From contig CM039463.1 in NCBI GenBank assembly GCA_022414725.1, forward strand, positions 83,024,772 to 83,088,771: a DNA stretch of 64,000 nt, written 5' to 3'. The translations under genes and the position numbers were made by a program. Positions 15,262 to 31,005 of the stretch are shown here, piece by piece (the stretch's first letter is position 1; each line of letters starts with the position of its first letter). The notes under the pieces are model-generated. The model saw only the letters and a program-made list of their open reading frames with translations, was not told the origin of the DNA and ran no database searches. This stretch comes from Microglena sp. YARC. Taxonomy: Eukaryota > Chlorophyta > Chlorophyceae > Chlamydomonadales > Chlamydomonadaceae.

Positions 15262-15313
<52 letters not shown>

Positions 15314-15709
15314 ACCACCACCCACCCACACATGCCAGGTCCCCGCCTGATCAGAGGGCTCACCTGTTCTCGGATGAAGTCATGCTTCAGTCTGCCCCTT
15401 ACACTGCTCACATCTGTCAGCAATTGCTTCTGCACCCGTCGGAAGTTGTCTTCTCGATTGCTGGCCGGTGGGGGGGCCTGTGTGTATGTGTTTGTGTGTG
15501 TATGGTGTGTGGTATGTGTGCGTGGTGTGTTTGTGTGTGTTTTTGTGTGTGGAGGGCCTGTGTGTGTATGTTTGTGTGTGGTGTGTGTGGTGTGTGTTTG
15601 TGTGGTGTGTGTGTGTGTATGTGTGGTGTGTGTGGTGTGTGTGTTGTGTGTGTGATGTGTGTTTTGTGTGTGTGTGTGTGTTGTGTGTGTGTTGTGTGTG
15701 TGTGTGTGT

Positions 15710-15750
<41 letters not shown>

Positions 15751-18700
15751 TGTGTGTGGTGTGTGTGTGTTTTGTGTGTGTGTTTTGTGTGTGATGTGTG
15801 TGTTGTGTTTGTATGTGTGTTGTGTTTGTGTGCGGTGTGTGTGGTGTGTGTTTGTGTGGTGTGTGGTATGTGTGTGTGGTGTGTTTATGTGGTGTGTTTT
15901 TGTGTGTGATGTGTTTTTGTGTGTGATGTGTGTGTTGTGTTTGTATGTATGGTGAGTTTGTGTGCGGTGTGTTTGTGAGTGTGGTGAGTTTGTGTGTTTG
16001 TGGTGAGTTTGTGGCGAGTATGTGCGTGTGGTGTGTGTTTGTGTGTGGTGTGTTTGTGTGTGTCGTGTTGGCTGCATGAAGTTTGAGTTACAGGTTGGGG
16101 ATGGATGGATGGATGTTCCCCAATAAGGTCTAGTCTGTCTTAATAATAAAAAATAACAAAAAACAAATTAATTAAATAATAAAAAAAAAAACATTTTAGT
16201 AAATAAATACCAGTAGATAAGATTTGACTAAAACTTCGGGACCATCGCAAATATCAAGCTAGCCGAATAAACATACACATTAACTAAGTTTAAATTGAAA
16301 TTGTAATGCATGAAATTAACAATAATGAAATTCAAAACCTTCACATTAATGAAGTTTAATTTAATAATTTGAATTAAAACGTTCCCCAAAGGGATCGTCG
16401 AAGTGGTCAGCTGCAATGATCTGTTGATACTGCTGCGAACACACACTCTAAACTACATTACATTACATTACAAGTCTACTTGACACCGCGAGGGTGTATG
16501 AGACTCTGTGCTTTAAACAAAAAGAAAAAGCACCCACAAAGCAAAAAACCCCATTACATCAGGGGTGTGTCGAGGACAAACAAACCAAACTCCCAACCAC
16601 CGTTTTGGTGGCGTAGGTATTAATGAGCGCAAATACAATATGAATTAATAAACCTTCATATTAATGAAGTTTAATTTAATAATGTTAATTTTTAAAATGT
16701 AACCCAAAGGGATCGTCTAAACGGTCAGCTGCGATTATCTGTTGATATTGCCTCACACGCAAGGTGAGGCAGTTGATAACACTCTTGGTGTGCACATATA
16801 CAATTTAAATTAAGAAACCTTCACATTAATAATGTTAATTTCAAACGTACCTCAAGGGGATATTCTAAGTGGTCAGCTGCACTGTCTCACATGCAAACTC
16901 TTGGTGTGCGCAAATACAATTTACAATAATAAACCTTCACATTGATAAAGTGTAATTTGAATTTGAATTTGAAACTTACCCCAAAGGGATCGTCTAAGTG
17001 GTCAGCCACCATGATCTGTTGATATTGCCGCACACGCGCACTCTTGGTGTGCGCTTTTTCCAGTATACGCATCTTTCGCTCGTTGTCCTCCTCGGTTGGC
17101 TCAGCACTCCCGGCAAAGCCAAAGTCACCGCTGGTTCCTGCTGGTGGTTGGTTGGTTAATTGGTCGGTTAATTGGTTGTTCGCTCAATTGGTTGTTTCGC
17201 TTGCTGTCCTCCTCAGTTGGCTCAGCACTCCCGGCAAAGCCAAAGTCACCGCTGGCTCCTGCTGGTGGTTGGTTGGTTAATTGGTCGATTAATTGGTTGT
17301 TCGCTCAATTGGTTGTTTCGCTCGCTGTCCTTCTCGGTGGGATCAAGGGACAGCACTTCCGGCAAAGCCAAAGTCTTTGCTGCTTCCTGCTGGTGGTTGG
17401 TTGGTTGGTTGGTTAATTGGCTGCTTGGTTTATTGGTTGGTTAATTGGCTGTTTCCCTCGTTGTCCTCCTGCTAGGCACACAAATATAACACTTAATCTG
17501 ACTCAACTGTACAAAAGGCAATTGTCTTATTTTTTTGAATCCTTTTTTTAATACAAACAGTGATTATTTAAATACAAACAGTGATTATTTAAATACAAAC
17601 AAACACATCTGAACATCCAGATAGTGGTCCTTGGTCTAGACCCTACTTGGCAACGAAAGAGAACTCTCGACTGAACACAAAACATTTTTTAAAATACATT
17701 AATTAACATGTAACACACACACACCTGGGCGTCCAGACAGTGGTCCATGGTCTAGCCCACACTTAAAAAACAGCATTGTTTATTTATTTGTGTATTACAT
17801 TGTTTAAAAATACAATACACACACCTGGGTGTCCAGACAGTAGTCCATGGTCTAACACACACATACCTCGGGAACAGCAACTGATATCAGTGTTTGACAA
17901 ACTTATATAAACTAATATTATTATAGTGTCACACGAGTGCCACACCCCTGGTGGCACAATAATGTTAGTTTTTAAAATAAATTCAGAATTCTGGTATGGG
18001 GGCTCGTCACTATAACATTAACTAACATTCAATAACATTATTCGTTCACTAATAGTGACTTAGTGAGTAACTTAGCCTTTCCCTACACATACCTGGGCGT
18101 CCAAATGCTGGTCCATGGTCTAGCCCCCACTTGGAAAATAGCAATTTGTATTCATTTTTGTATTACATTGTCTAAACATACAATAAACATACCTGGGTGT
18201 CCCGACAGTGGTCCATGGTCTAGCCCCCACTTGGAAAACAGCAATTTGCATTTATTTGTATAACATTATTTAAAAATACAAGACACACACACCTGCAAGT
18301 CCAGACAGTGGTCCATGGTCTAACACACACTTGAAAAGAAAAAAGCTCAACTGTACATCAAGCAAATTGTGTTTCTTTCTTAAATAATTTTTTTGTAAAT
18401 ACAAAAACAAAGACCTGGGCGTCCAACCAGTCAGTGGTCTATGGTCTAGCTAACACCTTTTTGAATGCAAATAACACACTTGGGCATCCAGACAGTGGTC
18501 CATGGTCTATCCACACACATACCTGGACGTCCAAAGGCTGGTCCATGGGTACCAGACAGCCAGCGAAACAACCAATTAACCAACCAACCAACTACCAACA
18601 GGAACTAGCAGTACTGGCATGGGTTCCTTGGGAATTACCAGCCAGGAGTGCCCATCCCACCAAGGATCACAGCGAGCTAAACAATCAACCACATACCTGG

Positions 18701-21517
18701 GTGTCCAAAGGCTGGTCCATGGGTACCAGACAGCGAGCAAAACAACCAATTAACCAACCAACCAACCACCAAGGGGAACTAGCAGTACTGGCATGGGTTC
18801 CTTTGGCATTACCAGCCAGGAGTGCCCATCCCACCGAGAATTACAGCGAGCTAAACAACCAACCACATACCTGGGCGTCCAAAGGCTGGTCCATGGGTAC
18901 CTGACTCGCGAAGCACATCGTCCCTGTGGTGGTATGGGTGTGGTGTGTGTGTTGGAGGGGCCAGGGCCAGGCCGGTGGTCTTTTGTTGTGTGTGTGTGTT
19001 GGAGGGGCCAGGGCCAGGCCGGTGGTCTTTTGTTGTGTGTGTGTGTTGGAGGGGCTAGGGCCAGGCCGGTGGTCTTGTGGTGTGTGTGTGCTGTAATGGG
19101 CACCGGACTCGAGAAGAACATCGTCCCTGTGGTGGTGTGTGTGTGTGGTGGGTGTGGGTGTTGGAGGGGCCAGGGCCAGAATGGTGGCCTTGTGTGGTGT
19201 GCGTGTTTGTTTGTGTGTGGGGGTCAGTTGCAGGGGTGACACACACACACCTGTGGGGATAGGGGTCGCAGTTGGAGGGGCCAGGGCCAGGTTGGTGACC
19301 TTGTGTGGTGTGTGTGTGTGTGTTTGTTTTTGGTGTGGGGGGGTCAGTTGCAGGGGTGACACACACACCTGTGGGGATAGGGGTCACAGTTGGAGGAGCC
19401 AGGGCCAGGTTGGTGACCTTGTGTGGTGTGTGTGTTTGTTTGTGTGTGGGGGTCAGTTGCAGGGGTGACACACACACACCTGTGGGGATAGAGGTCACAG
19501 TTGGAGGGGCCAGGGGCAGGTTGGTGACCTTGTGTGGTGTGTGGTGTGTGTGTGAGATGTGTGTGTCAGGGTAATTGAAAGCGCGCGCTTTTGCGCTTTT
19601 GAGCGCTGACCTTTTGACCCCCTCTGCGCTTTAAGCGCAGTTTTTTGCAACTCCCTGTGGGCGCAGCATGTGGTGGGTGGGGGTTAGTTGGAGGGGTGAC
19701 ATACACACAGACTGGACACACACCACACACACACCTGTGGGGATATGGGTCAAAGTTGGAGGGGCCAGGGCCGCTATCGCGCATCCCATGCTGGCGCTTG
19801 ATGGGTCGGCCGTGTACGTCCATCTCATCTGTTAGGAAGCGCTCCCCGTCTTGCATGATAGAGTTGTAGATGCCTGGAGGGGTAGGGCAGGGAGGGTGTG
19901 TGGGTGTGTGGTGAGTGTTGTGTATGGTGAGTGTTGTGTGTGTTGTGTGTGTTGTGTATGGTGTGTGTGGTGTTTGTGGCTTGTGGTGAGTATGGTGGCG
20001 TGTGGTGCAGGTGTGTGGTGTGTGGGGGTAGATGCCTGGAGGGTGTGTGTGTGGTGTGTGTGTGTGGTGTGCGTGTGGTATGTGTGTGTGTTGTGGGGTA
20101 GGTGGTGGTGGTGGTGGGGGGTAGATACCTGGAGGAGGCAGGGCAGGGCAGGGCAGGGCAGGAGAGCTGGTTAGAGGGCAGGGTGTGTGTGTGTGGTGTG
20201 TGGTAGGTGGGGGGGTATATACCTGGAGGAGGCAGGGCAGGGCAGGGCAGGGCAGGAGAGCTGGTTAGAGGGCAGGGTGTGTGTGTGTGTGGTGTGTGGT
20301 AGGTGGGGGGGTATATACCTGGAGGAGGCAGGGCAGGGCAGGGCAGGGCAGGGCAAGAGAGCTGGTTAGAGGGCAGTGTGTGTGGTGTGGGGTCAACAAA
20401 CTATCCCCCAAGGTGTGTGTGTATGTCACCATCCTTCAACTGATCCCCTCCCCCCCACCAACCTACCAACCACTCACCAACCACCAAACCACTCACCGTC
20501 TCCATTGGCGAGTTCTTTCTGTATAGGGCCTCGCACCTCCCAAGCAGGGCGCACTCGCACGCGAACCTTCTTGGGCCCAGACTTGTTGTCCAAGTCACGT
20601 CTGCAGGTGTATATTGGAAGTTGTTTTTATATGTATTGTATTTTGCTTTTGTATTGTACTTTGTATTGTAATTTGTATTTGTATTGTATTTTGTATTGCA
20701 TTTCGTATTTATTGTAGGTGTATTGTATTTTGTACTTGTATTGTACTTTGTATTGTAATTTGTATTTGTATTGTATTTATCTTGTAATTTGTATGTGTAT
20801 TGTATTTTGTATTGCATTTCGTATTTTATTGTATATGTATTGTATTTTGTACTTGTATTGTATGTGTATTGTATTTTTTATGTTTTTTTTTTATGTGTAT
20901 TTTTTATGTGTATTGTATTTTTTATGTGTATTCAAGTTTACATCGTATTTGTATTGTATTTTGTATTTGTATTGTATGTGTGTTGTATTTTTTTTTGTAT
21001 TTGTATAGATGATGCATTGATGATGATGATAATGGGGAGGGAAGGAGGGAGGGAGGGAGGGAGGGAGGGAGGGAGGGAGGGGATAGTTGACCCAATACAA
21101 GCCTGCTCCACAGCATCCGTAAGTGTGGGTCCGGTTGGGTTTGCCATTCATCACCTGTTACCCTTCAGATAAGCTGCCCACACACACGACCGCACCACAC
21201 ACTTGCCTAGCCACCAACATGACCTCCACACATGACATCAACTGTCACCCTTTAGATAAACTGCCCCCCCCCACCCCCCCACCCACCACCACCACCCCAC
21301 CCCACCACCACCCACCCCACCCACAACCCTAACATCATCAACTAACCCGGGACCAGGCATCATGTTCCCCACCCCACCAACCCACCCACCCACACAAACC
21401 TACCCACCCACCCATAAACTATCCGTTGTCATACTACCACCGGCAGCGACTTTGCTGAAACCTCCAGGGAGCAGGTATTGTGTTCTTGGGGCTCCAATAC
21501 CTTACACTATATATGAC

Positions 21518-21567
<50 letters not shown>

Positions 21568-24500
21568 ACCAACACACACACAAACAACCAACACACCACA
21601 CACACGCAACCAACACACTCGCACACAACCACACACCACACAAACAACCACACACCACACACACGCAACCAACACACTCGCACATCACCCTAAAGGCATC
21701 AACTCACCTGGGACCAGGTATCATGTTCTTGGGTTCCCTGCCAATGTTGATGAGCCTGACAACTATAGAGCCCTTGGAAAGTATTGTTGGGGAGCGGGTG
21801 TCATTGGTTCCGCCCGGTCCAAAGGAGCCCGCAGCTTCAGAGTACTTGTTCTGATCCTGGGAGGGGGCAGCAGGCAGGGATTAGGGATTGTACTTCAGAG
21901 TACTTGTTCTGATCCTGGGAGGGGGCAGCAGGCAGGGATTAGGGATTGTACTTCAGAGTACTGGTTCTAATCCTGGGAGGGGGCAGCAGACAGGGATAAG
22001 GCAGTGCACTTTGGAGTACTTGTTGTGGATTGTACTTCAGAGTACTTGTTCTGATCCTGGGAGGGGGGAGCAGGCAGGGATTAGAGATTGTACTCCAGAG
22101 TACTTCAGAGTACTTCTTCTGGATTGTACTTCGGAGTACTTGTTCTGATCCTGGGAGGGGGCAGCAGACATGGATTTGGGAGTGTACTTTGGAGTACTTA
22201 TTGCGGATTGTACTAGAGTACTTGTCCTAATCCTGGGAGGGGGGAGCAGACAGGGATTATGGAGAGTACTTTGGAGTACTTGTTGTGGATTGAACTTCAG
22301 AGTACAAGGTCTGGATTGTATTTCGGAGTACTTGTTCTGATCCTGGGAGGGGGCAGCAGACAGGGATAAGGGAGTGTACTTTATAGTACTAGTTCTGGAT
22401 TGCATTTTGGAGAAATTGTTCTGATCCTGGGAGATGGCAGAGAGGAGGTGGCACAGAGGAGGTGGCAGAGAGGAGGTGGCAGAGAGGAGGTGGCAGAAAG
22501 GAGGTGGCAGAGAGGAGGTGACAGAGAGAAGGTGGCAGACAGGAGGAGGCAGACAGGAGGTGGCACACAGGAGGTGGCACACAGGCATTAGGGATTAGAT
22601 TGGGGGCGTCTATAAAGTATGTTGATGAGAACATCACTATTTGGGGAGTCAACGAGCATTGAGCAGAGAGGGCCGTACTTGTTCTGGATTGTACTTCGGA
22701 ACCCGACCACCCAGCCCCTCGAACCATTTCAGGCAGCACCATGCTTTAGTCTTAGATGGGACCTCCACCAGCAGCTCAGCAAAGTCACGGCCCTGGCGCA
22801 GGAGAGATTGCAGATCTAGCGTAGCGGTTCCAATCTGCAACAGGGATTCACCGTCCCAAACATCCACGCTCAGCTATACCCCCCCACCCCACCCCACCCC
22901 ACCCAAACTATACCCCCCCCCCCCCCCCACAAACACACACACACACCCAGCCCCCCCTACCAGTTCAGGCAGCACCATGCTCTGGTCCAAGATGGGAACC
23001 TCCACCAGCAGCTCAGCGAAGTCACGGCCCTGGCGCAGGAGAGATTGCAGATCTAGCGTAGCTGTTCCAATCTGCAATAAGGATTCACCGTCCCAAACAT
23101 CCACGCTCAGCTTCTTGGCACCCAGGTATTGTGCAAACTGCATGGCCGTCTCAAAGGCTGCTTGCTCCAAGGTTTGGCCACTTGACAGAGGCTCTAGGGT
23201 TCCGTCCACATTGTACTTAAGAGTTATGCCTATGGGCGAGGGGATTGTGCGTGTGTGAGGGTGGGAAGGGGAGGATTGAGGGTGGGGAAGGGTGATATGG
23301 GAGGGAGTGGAGGGGAGCTGCTGGTTGAGGCTCGAAGGCCGCCTGCTCCAAGGTCTAGCCACTGGACGGGGGCTCCAGGTTTCCGTCCACATTGTACTTC
23401 AGAGTGATGCCTATGATCGAGGGGAGTGTGCGTGTGTGAGGGTGGGGAGGGGTGCTGGTGAAGAGGTGTGAGGGTGGGGTGGAATGATTTGGGAGGGTGG
23501 GGAGGGGAGGGGTGAGGGGTGATAAGGGAGAGGTGTGAGGGTAGGGAGGGGTGATTTGGGAGGGTGGGGAGAGGAGGGGTGAGGTGTGATAAGGGAGAGG
23601 TGTGAGGGTAGGGAGGGGTGATTTGGGAGGGTGGGGAGGGAGGGGTGAGGGGTGATAAGGGAGAGGTGTGAGGGTAGGGAAGGGTGATTTGGGAGGGTGG
23701 GGAGGGGAGGGGTGAGGTGTGATAAGGGAGAGGTGTGAGGGTAGGGAAGGGTGATTTGGGAGGGTGGGGAGGGGAGGGTGAGGGGTGATAAGGGAGAGGT
23801 GTGAGGGTAGGGAGGGGTGATTTGGGAGGGTGGGGAGGGGAGGGGCTCTAGGGCTCCGTCCATGTTGTACTTCAGGTTGATGCCTATGGGCGAGGGGAGT
23901 GTGCGTGCGGGAGGGTGGGGAGGGGTGCTGGTGGAGAGGGGTCCCTTCTTCATGGGGTGAATCAGACAAGTAGATTCCTCTCACCAACACCAACACTACA
24001 CACACCTCTACCACTACACACACACCACCACTACACACACCACCACCACCGCCACTACACACACACACGGCTTCCACCCACCTGCTCCTTTCTTCATGGG
24101 GTGGTTTGTTACCAGAATGTGAGAGGAGTACAGAGTGGCCTCCATCTGTTATGTTCTTTTTGGGGTGAATCAGACAAGAAGGTTCCTACTGCCACCACCA
24201 CCACCACTCAACATCCACTACCACCACAACACACAGACCACCACAGCTACACACACGCACACACACACCACCATCACTTCACACACACACACACAGCTTC
24301 CACCCACCTGCTCCTATCTTCATGGGGTGGTTTGTTACCAGAATGTGAGAGGAGTACAGAGTGGCCTCCATCTGTTATGTTCTTTTTGGGGTGAATCGGA
24401 CAAGAAGGTTCCTACTGCCACCACCACCACCACTCAACATCCACTACCACCACAACACACAGACCACCACCGCTACACACACGCACACACACACCATCAT

Positions 24501-27500
24501 CACTTCACACACACACACACAGCTTCCACCAACCTGCTCCCTTCTTCATGGGGTGGTTTGTTACCAGAATGTGAGAGGAGTACAGAGTGGCCTCCATCTG
24601 TTATGTTCTTTTTGGGGTGAATCAGACAAGAAGGTTCCTACTGCCACCACCACCACCACTCAACATCCACTACCACCACAACACACAGACCACCACCACT
24701 ACACACATGCACACACGCACCACCATCACTTCACACACACACACACACACAGCTTCCACCCACCTGCTCCTTTCTTCATGGGGTGGTTTGTTACCAGAAT
24801 GTGAGAGGAGTACAGAGTGGCCTCCATCTGTTATGTTCTTTTTGGGGTGAATCGGACAAGAAGGTTCCTACTGCCACCACCACCACCACTCAACATCCAC
24901 TACCACCACAACACACAGACCACCACCGCTACACACACGCACACACACACCATCATCACTTCACACACACACACACAGCTTCCACCAACCTGCTCCCTTC
25001 TTCATGGGGTGGTTTGTTACCAGAATGTGAGAGGAGTACAGAGTGGCCTCCATCTGTTCTGTTCTTTTTGGGGTGAATCAGACAAGAAGGTTCCTACTGC
25101 CACCACCACCACCACTCAACATCCACTACCACCACAACACACAGACCACCACCACTACACACATGCACACACGCACCACCATCACTTCACACACACACAC
25201 ACACACAGCTTCCACCAACCTCTTCCCTTCTTCATGGGGTGGTTTGTTACCAGAATAAGAGAGGAGTAAAGAGTGGCCTCCATCTGTTCTGTTCTTCTTG
25301 GGGTGATTCAGACAAGAAGGTTACTCTCACCACCACCACCACACTACACTCACCACCACTTCACACACGCACCAACACACATCACCACCACTTCACACAC
25401 GCACCACCACCACTACACACATCACCATCACTTCACACACGCACCACCACCACTACACACATCACCATCACTTCACACACGCACCACCACCACTACACAC
25501 ATCACCATCACTTCACACACGCACCACCACCACTACACGCATCACTTCATACACACATCACCATCACTTCACACACGCACCACCACCACTACACACATCA
25601 CCATCACTTCACACACGCACCACCACCACTACACACATCACCATCACTTCACACACGCACCACCACCACTACACACATCACCATCACTTCACACACGCAC
25701 CACCACCACTACACACATCACCATCACTTCACACACGCACCACCACCACTACACACATCACCATCACTTCACACACGCACCACCACCACTACACACATCA
25801 CCATCACTTCACACACGCACCACCACCACTACACACATCACCATCACTTCACACACGCACCACCACCACTACACACATCACCATCACTTCACACACGCAC
25901 CACCACCACTACACACATCACCATCACTTCACACACGCACCACCACCACTACACACATCACCATCACTTCACACACACGCACCACCACCACTACACACAT
26001 CACATCACTTCACACACGCACCACCACCACTACACACATCACCATCACTTCACACACGCACCACCACCACTACACACATCACCATCACTTCACACACGCA
26101 CCACCACCACTACACACATCACCATCACTTCACACACGCACCACCACCACTACACACATCACCATCACTTCACACACGCACCACCACCACTACACACATC
26201 ACCATCACTTCACACACGCACCACCACCACTACACACATCACCATCACTTCACACACGCACCACCACCACTACACACATCACCATCACTTCACACACGCA
26301 CCACCACCACTACACACATCACCATCACTTCACACACGCACCACCACCACTACACACATCACCATCACTTCACACACGCACCACCACCACTACACACATC
26401 ACCATCACTTCACACACGCACCACCACCACTACACACATCACCATCACTTCACACACGCACCACCACCACTACACACATCACCATCACTTCACACACGCA
26501 CCACCACCACTACACACACATCACCATCACTCACTTCACACACGCACCACCACCACTACACACATCACCATCACTTCACACACGCACCACCACCACTACA
26601 CACATCACCATCACTTCACACACGCACCACCACCACTACACACATCACCATCACTTCACACACGCACCACCACCACTACACACATCACCATCACTTCACA
26701 CACGCACCACCACCACTACACACATCACCATCACTTCACACACGCACCACCACCACTACACACATCACCATCACTTCACACACGCACCACCACCACTACA
26801 CACATCACCATCACTTCACACACGCACCACCACCACTACACACATCACCATCACTTCACACACGCACCACCACCACTACACACATCACCATCACTTCACA
26901 CACGCACCACCACCACTACACACATCACCATCACTTCACACACACACGCACCACCACCACTACACACATCACCATCACTCACTCACACACGCACCACCAC
27001 CACTCACACACACCCTCACCATCACTTCACACACGCACCACCACCACACATACACACATCACTTCACACACGCACCACCACCACTACACACATCACCATT
27101 CACACACGCACCACCACCACTACACACATCACCATCACTTCACACACCACCACTACACACATCACCATCACTTCACACACCACCCACCACCACTACACAC
27201 ACACCATCACTTCACACACGATCACACATTCACACACTTCACACACGCACCACCACCACTACACACATCACCATCACTCACACATCACACCACGCACCAC
27301 CACCACTACACACATCACCATCACTTCACACACGCACCACCACTACACTACACACATCACCATCACTTCACACACGCACCACCACCACTACACACATCAC
27401 CATCACTTCACACACGCACCACCACCACTACACACATCACCATCACTTCACACACGCACCACCACCACTACACACATCACCATCACTTCACACACGCACC

Positions 27501-30500
27501 ACCACCACTACACACATCACCATCACTTCACACACGCACCACCACCACTACACACATCACCATCACTTCACACACGCACCACCACCACTACCACACATCA
27601 CCATCACTTCACACACGCACCACCACCACTACACACATCACCATCACTTCACACACGCACCACCACCACTACACACATCACCATCACTTCACACACGCAC
27701 CACCACCACTACACACATCACCATCACTTCACACACGCACCACCACCACTACACACATCACCATCACTTCACACACGCACCACCACCACTACACACATCA
27801 CCATCACTTCACACACGCACCACCACCACTACACACATCACCATCACTTCACACACGCACCACCACCACTACACACATCACCATCACTTCACACACGCAC
27901 CACCACCACTACACACATCACCATCACTTCACACACGCACCACCACCACTACACACATCACACATCACTTCACACACACGCACCACCACCACTACACACA
28001 TCACCATCACTCACCATCACACACGCACCACCACCACTACACACATCACCATCACTTCACACACGCACCACCACCACTACACACAAGTACAGCGTCCACC
28101 CACCAGCGTCCCTTCTTCATAGTGGTAGTTACCAAAATGCGAGTAGAGGACAGAGAAGCCTCCATCTGCTCCGTTCCGTTCTTCTTGGGATGAATCAAAC
28201 AAGTACGTTCCTACTGCCAAGATCACCACCACTACACTCACACACCACGACAACACACACACACCACCACAACTACAAATACACACCACTACACACACAC
28301 CACCACCAGTACACAAACACGCCACCACTTCACACACCACCACCAATACACACACACACACACCTGCCCCCTTCTTTCCGAATTCCTTCACCAAAATCAG
28401 ACCACCACCACTACACACACACCACCACTTCACAGACACACACACCACCACCACTACACATACGCACACACACCTGCTCCCTTCTTCATGGGGTGGTTTG
28501 TGACTAGAATGCGAGTAGAGGACAGAGAAGCCTCCATCTGTTCTGTTGCAAAGGTGTCATCTCCTCGGTTGATGCTTCCCTGGGCGTTTTGAGTGGGGGG
28601 TAGAGGAGGCGGCTGCACTAGATACGCCATCTCCGAGGTCGTGGGAGGAAAGTGGTAAAACTGGAAAGTGAAGTAGATTGACTGCACGTTGGTTGGGGCG
28701 TTGAGGGTGTCGTGGTGCCTGCAGAGGTTGGATAAGGGGTGGGTGGGGGAGGTGAGGGGAGGTGGGGGTGAGGAGGGGGGGGGGGAGGGGCGGCAATTGC
28801 CAGATACGGCATCTTGGAGGTAGTGGGAGGAAAGTGGTTAAACTATAAGGTGAAGTAAATTGAGTGCACGTTGGTTGGGGTGCTGTGGTGACTGCAGGGT
28901 GCTGTGGTGCCTGCAAATGTGAGATAAGGGGTTGTGGTGCCTGCATATGTAAGATAAGGGGGGGGTGAGGTGGGGAGGTAGGGGCGGCGGTTGCACCAGA
29001 TACGCCATCTTGGTGGCCTAGGGAGGAAAGTGGTATAACTGGTGTAGTAAATTGAGTGCACGTTGGTTGGGGGGTTGAGGGTGTCGTGGAGTCTGAGGTG
29101 GGATGAGGTGGGGGGGGAGGTGAGGAGGGGGGGGGGGGGGGGGGGGGGGGGGAGGTAGGCGCGGGGGGTAGAACAGGTTGTTCCAGAAAGCTATTCTGTA
29201 CCAACAATTAACGGTGAAGACTTGCTACTAACAGGTAAGGCGTAAAAGTAGCATTTCTCTATGGATAACATGACGGCATCAGAGCAATCGTACACGGCAT
29301 TCGCAACGTCTGTCCTCTTAGCTCTGGTGGGCCTGGGAGGGGGGGGGGGGGTAGGTGGGGGGGGATTGGTAGGTAGGTAGGCAGGTAGGTAGGTAGGTAG
29401 GTAGGTAGGTAGGTAGGTAGGTAGGTAGGTAGGTAGGTAGGTAGGGAATAAGGTGTGTGTGTGTGGTGAAGGTGGTGGTGGTGGGGGGGGGATAGTGCCA
29501 TGCTATCAACAGCCCTATTTCATTCGGTCGTTTTCATGCTGTTTTGGTTAATGTTGTTTAAAAAGGACCTGTTGCCAACATTGAGGGTGCCTCAGGCACC
29601 CTACTATTTATTGGCTGTGCAATAGTGAACTCTCCGAGGAATCACAAGGGAGGGTAGAGTCGATCCCTCCTGCTCCCACTCTCCCTCCAGGGAGGGTGGA
29701 GTCGATCCCTCCCACTCTCACTCCATCTGTAAGCGAGGAATTGAAATACCACGCCCGAGGCCATGCACGGGTCCTTGGCTTCAATAGCCAGGTCAGCCGC
29801 TCCCACTTGGACCTAAATCCCACTCCCACTCCCACTCCATCCACACACCCCACTCCACGTGAAAGCGAGGAATTGAAAAAACAAGTCCGAGGCCATACGC
29901 GGGTCCTCGGCTTCAACAGCCAGGTCAGCAAATTCCCACTTGGCCCTCCCTCCCACTCCCACTCCATCCTCCCCCCCACTCCCTCTTCATCCTCCCTCCC
30001 GCTCCCACTCCACCTGTACGCGAGGAATTGGAAGACCACATCCGAGGCCATGCGCGGGTCCTTGGCTTCAATAGCCAGGTCAATGGGGGTGGCTGACAGG
30101 CCTCTGGGGGGCCCTCTACGCCTTAGCAACTGCTGGACATCATCGGGTAGTGCATCAACCCTGTTGAGGTAGGTGGTGGGTATAAGGGTGAGTGGGGCAC
30201 TGGGTGGGTGGGTGACTGATAGACCTCTGGGGGGCCCTCTACGCTTAAGCAACCGCTGAACATCGTCGGGCAGTGCATCAAAGCTGTCCAGGTGGTGGGT
30301 GGGTGGGTGGAGGGTGGGTGGGTGACTGACAGACCTCTGGGGAGCCCTCTACGCTTAAGCAACTGCTGAACATCATCGGGCAGTGCATCAAAGCTGTCCA
30401 GGTGGTGGGTCGGTGGGTAGGGAGGGCTGTGAGTGGGTGAGTAGGAAGGGCTGTGAGTGGGTAGAAGGGGGGTAGGGCACTGGTGGGTGGGTGGGTGGGT

Positions 30501-30962
30501 GACTGACAGACCTCTGGGGGCCCTCTACGCCTTAAAAACTGCAGGACATCATCGGGAAATGCATAATCCCTGTCGAGGTGGTGGGTTGGTGTGTAGAGCA
30601 CTACACGGGTGGTGGGCCCTCTACGCCTTACCAGCTGTTGTACATCATCGGGTATCGCGTCAGCCCTATATGTGTCGTTGGTGGTGTCGGTGGTAAACCC
30701 CAAACCCTCCCCACACACCCACACACACCCACTCCCCCCTTCCCCCCACTCCCAATTCGCCCTCCTTCCCACAACCACTTCCACTCCACCCTCCTCGCGA
30801 CTCCTCCCTCTCTCCCATTCCCACTTCGCCCTCCACACCACTCCCAATCCGCCCTCCCCCTCCCCCCAATCCGCCCTCCCTCACACTCCCACTCACATTT
30901 CAGTGCCATAGAGCTGCTGCATCAGCATCCTGGACAGCAGAGAGCCTGCCTCTTACCATAAT

Positions 30963-31005
<43 letters not shown>

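Noticed and set aside
25239..28193. Plus-strand ORF of 984 codons rich in His and Thr
   Set aside because: The 40-bp unit is stop-free in more than one frame (a second frame is open for 949 codons), so the length is an artefact of the satellite.
29260..29330. Possible extra exon or tRNA in the unique patch near 29.2-29.3 kb
   Set aside because: Exons 18 and 19 join in phase without it, and no tRNA arms could be drawn.
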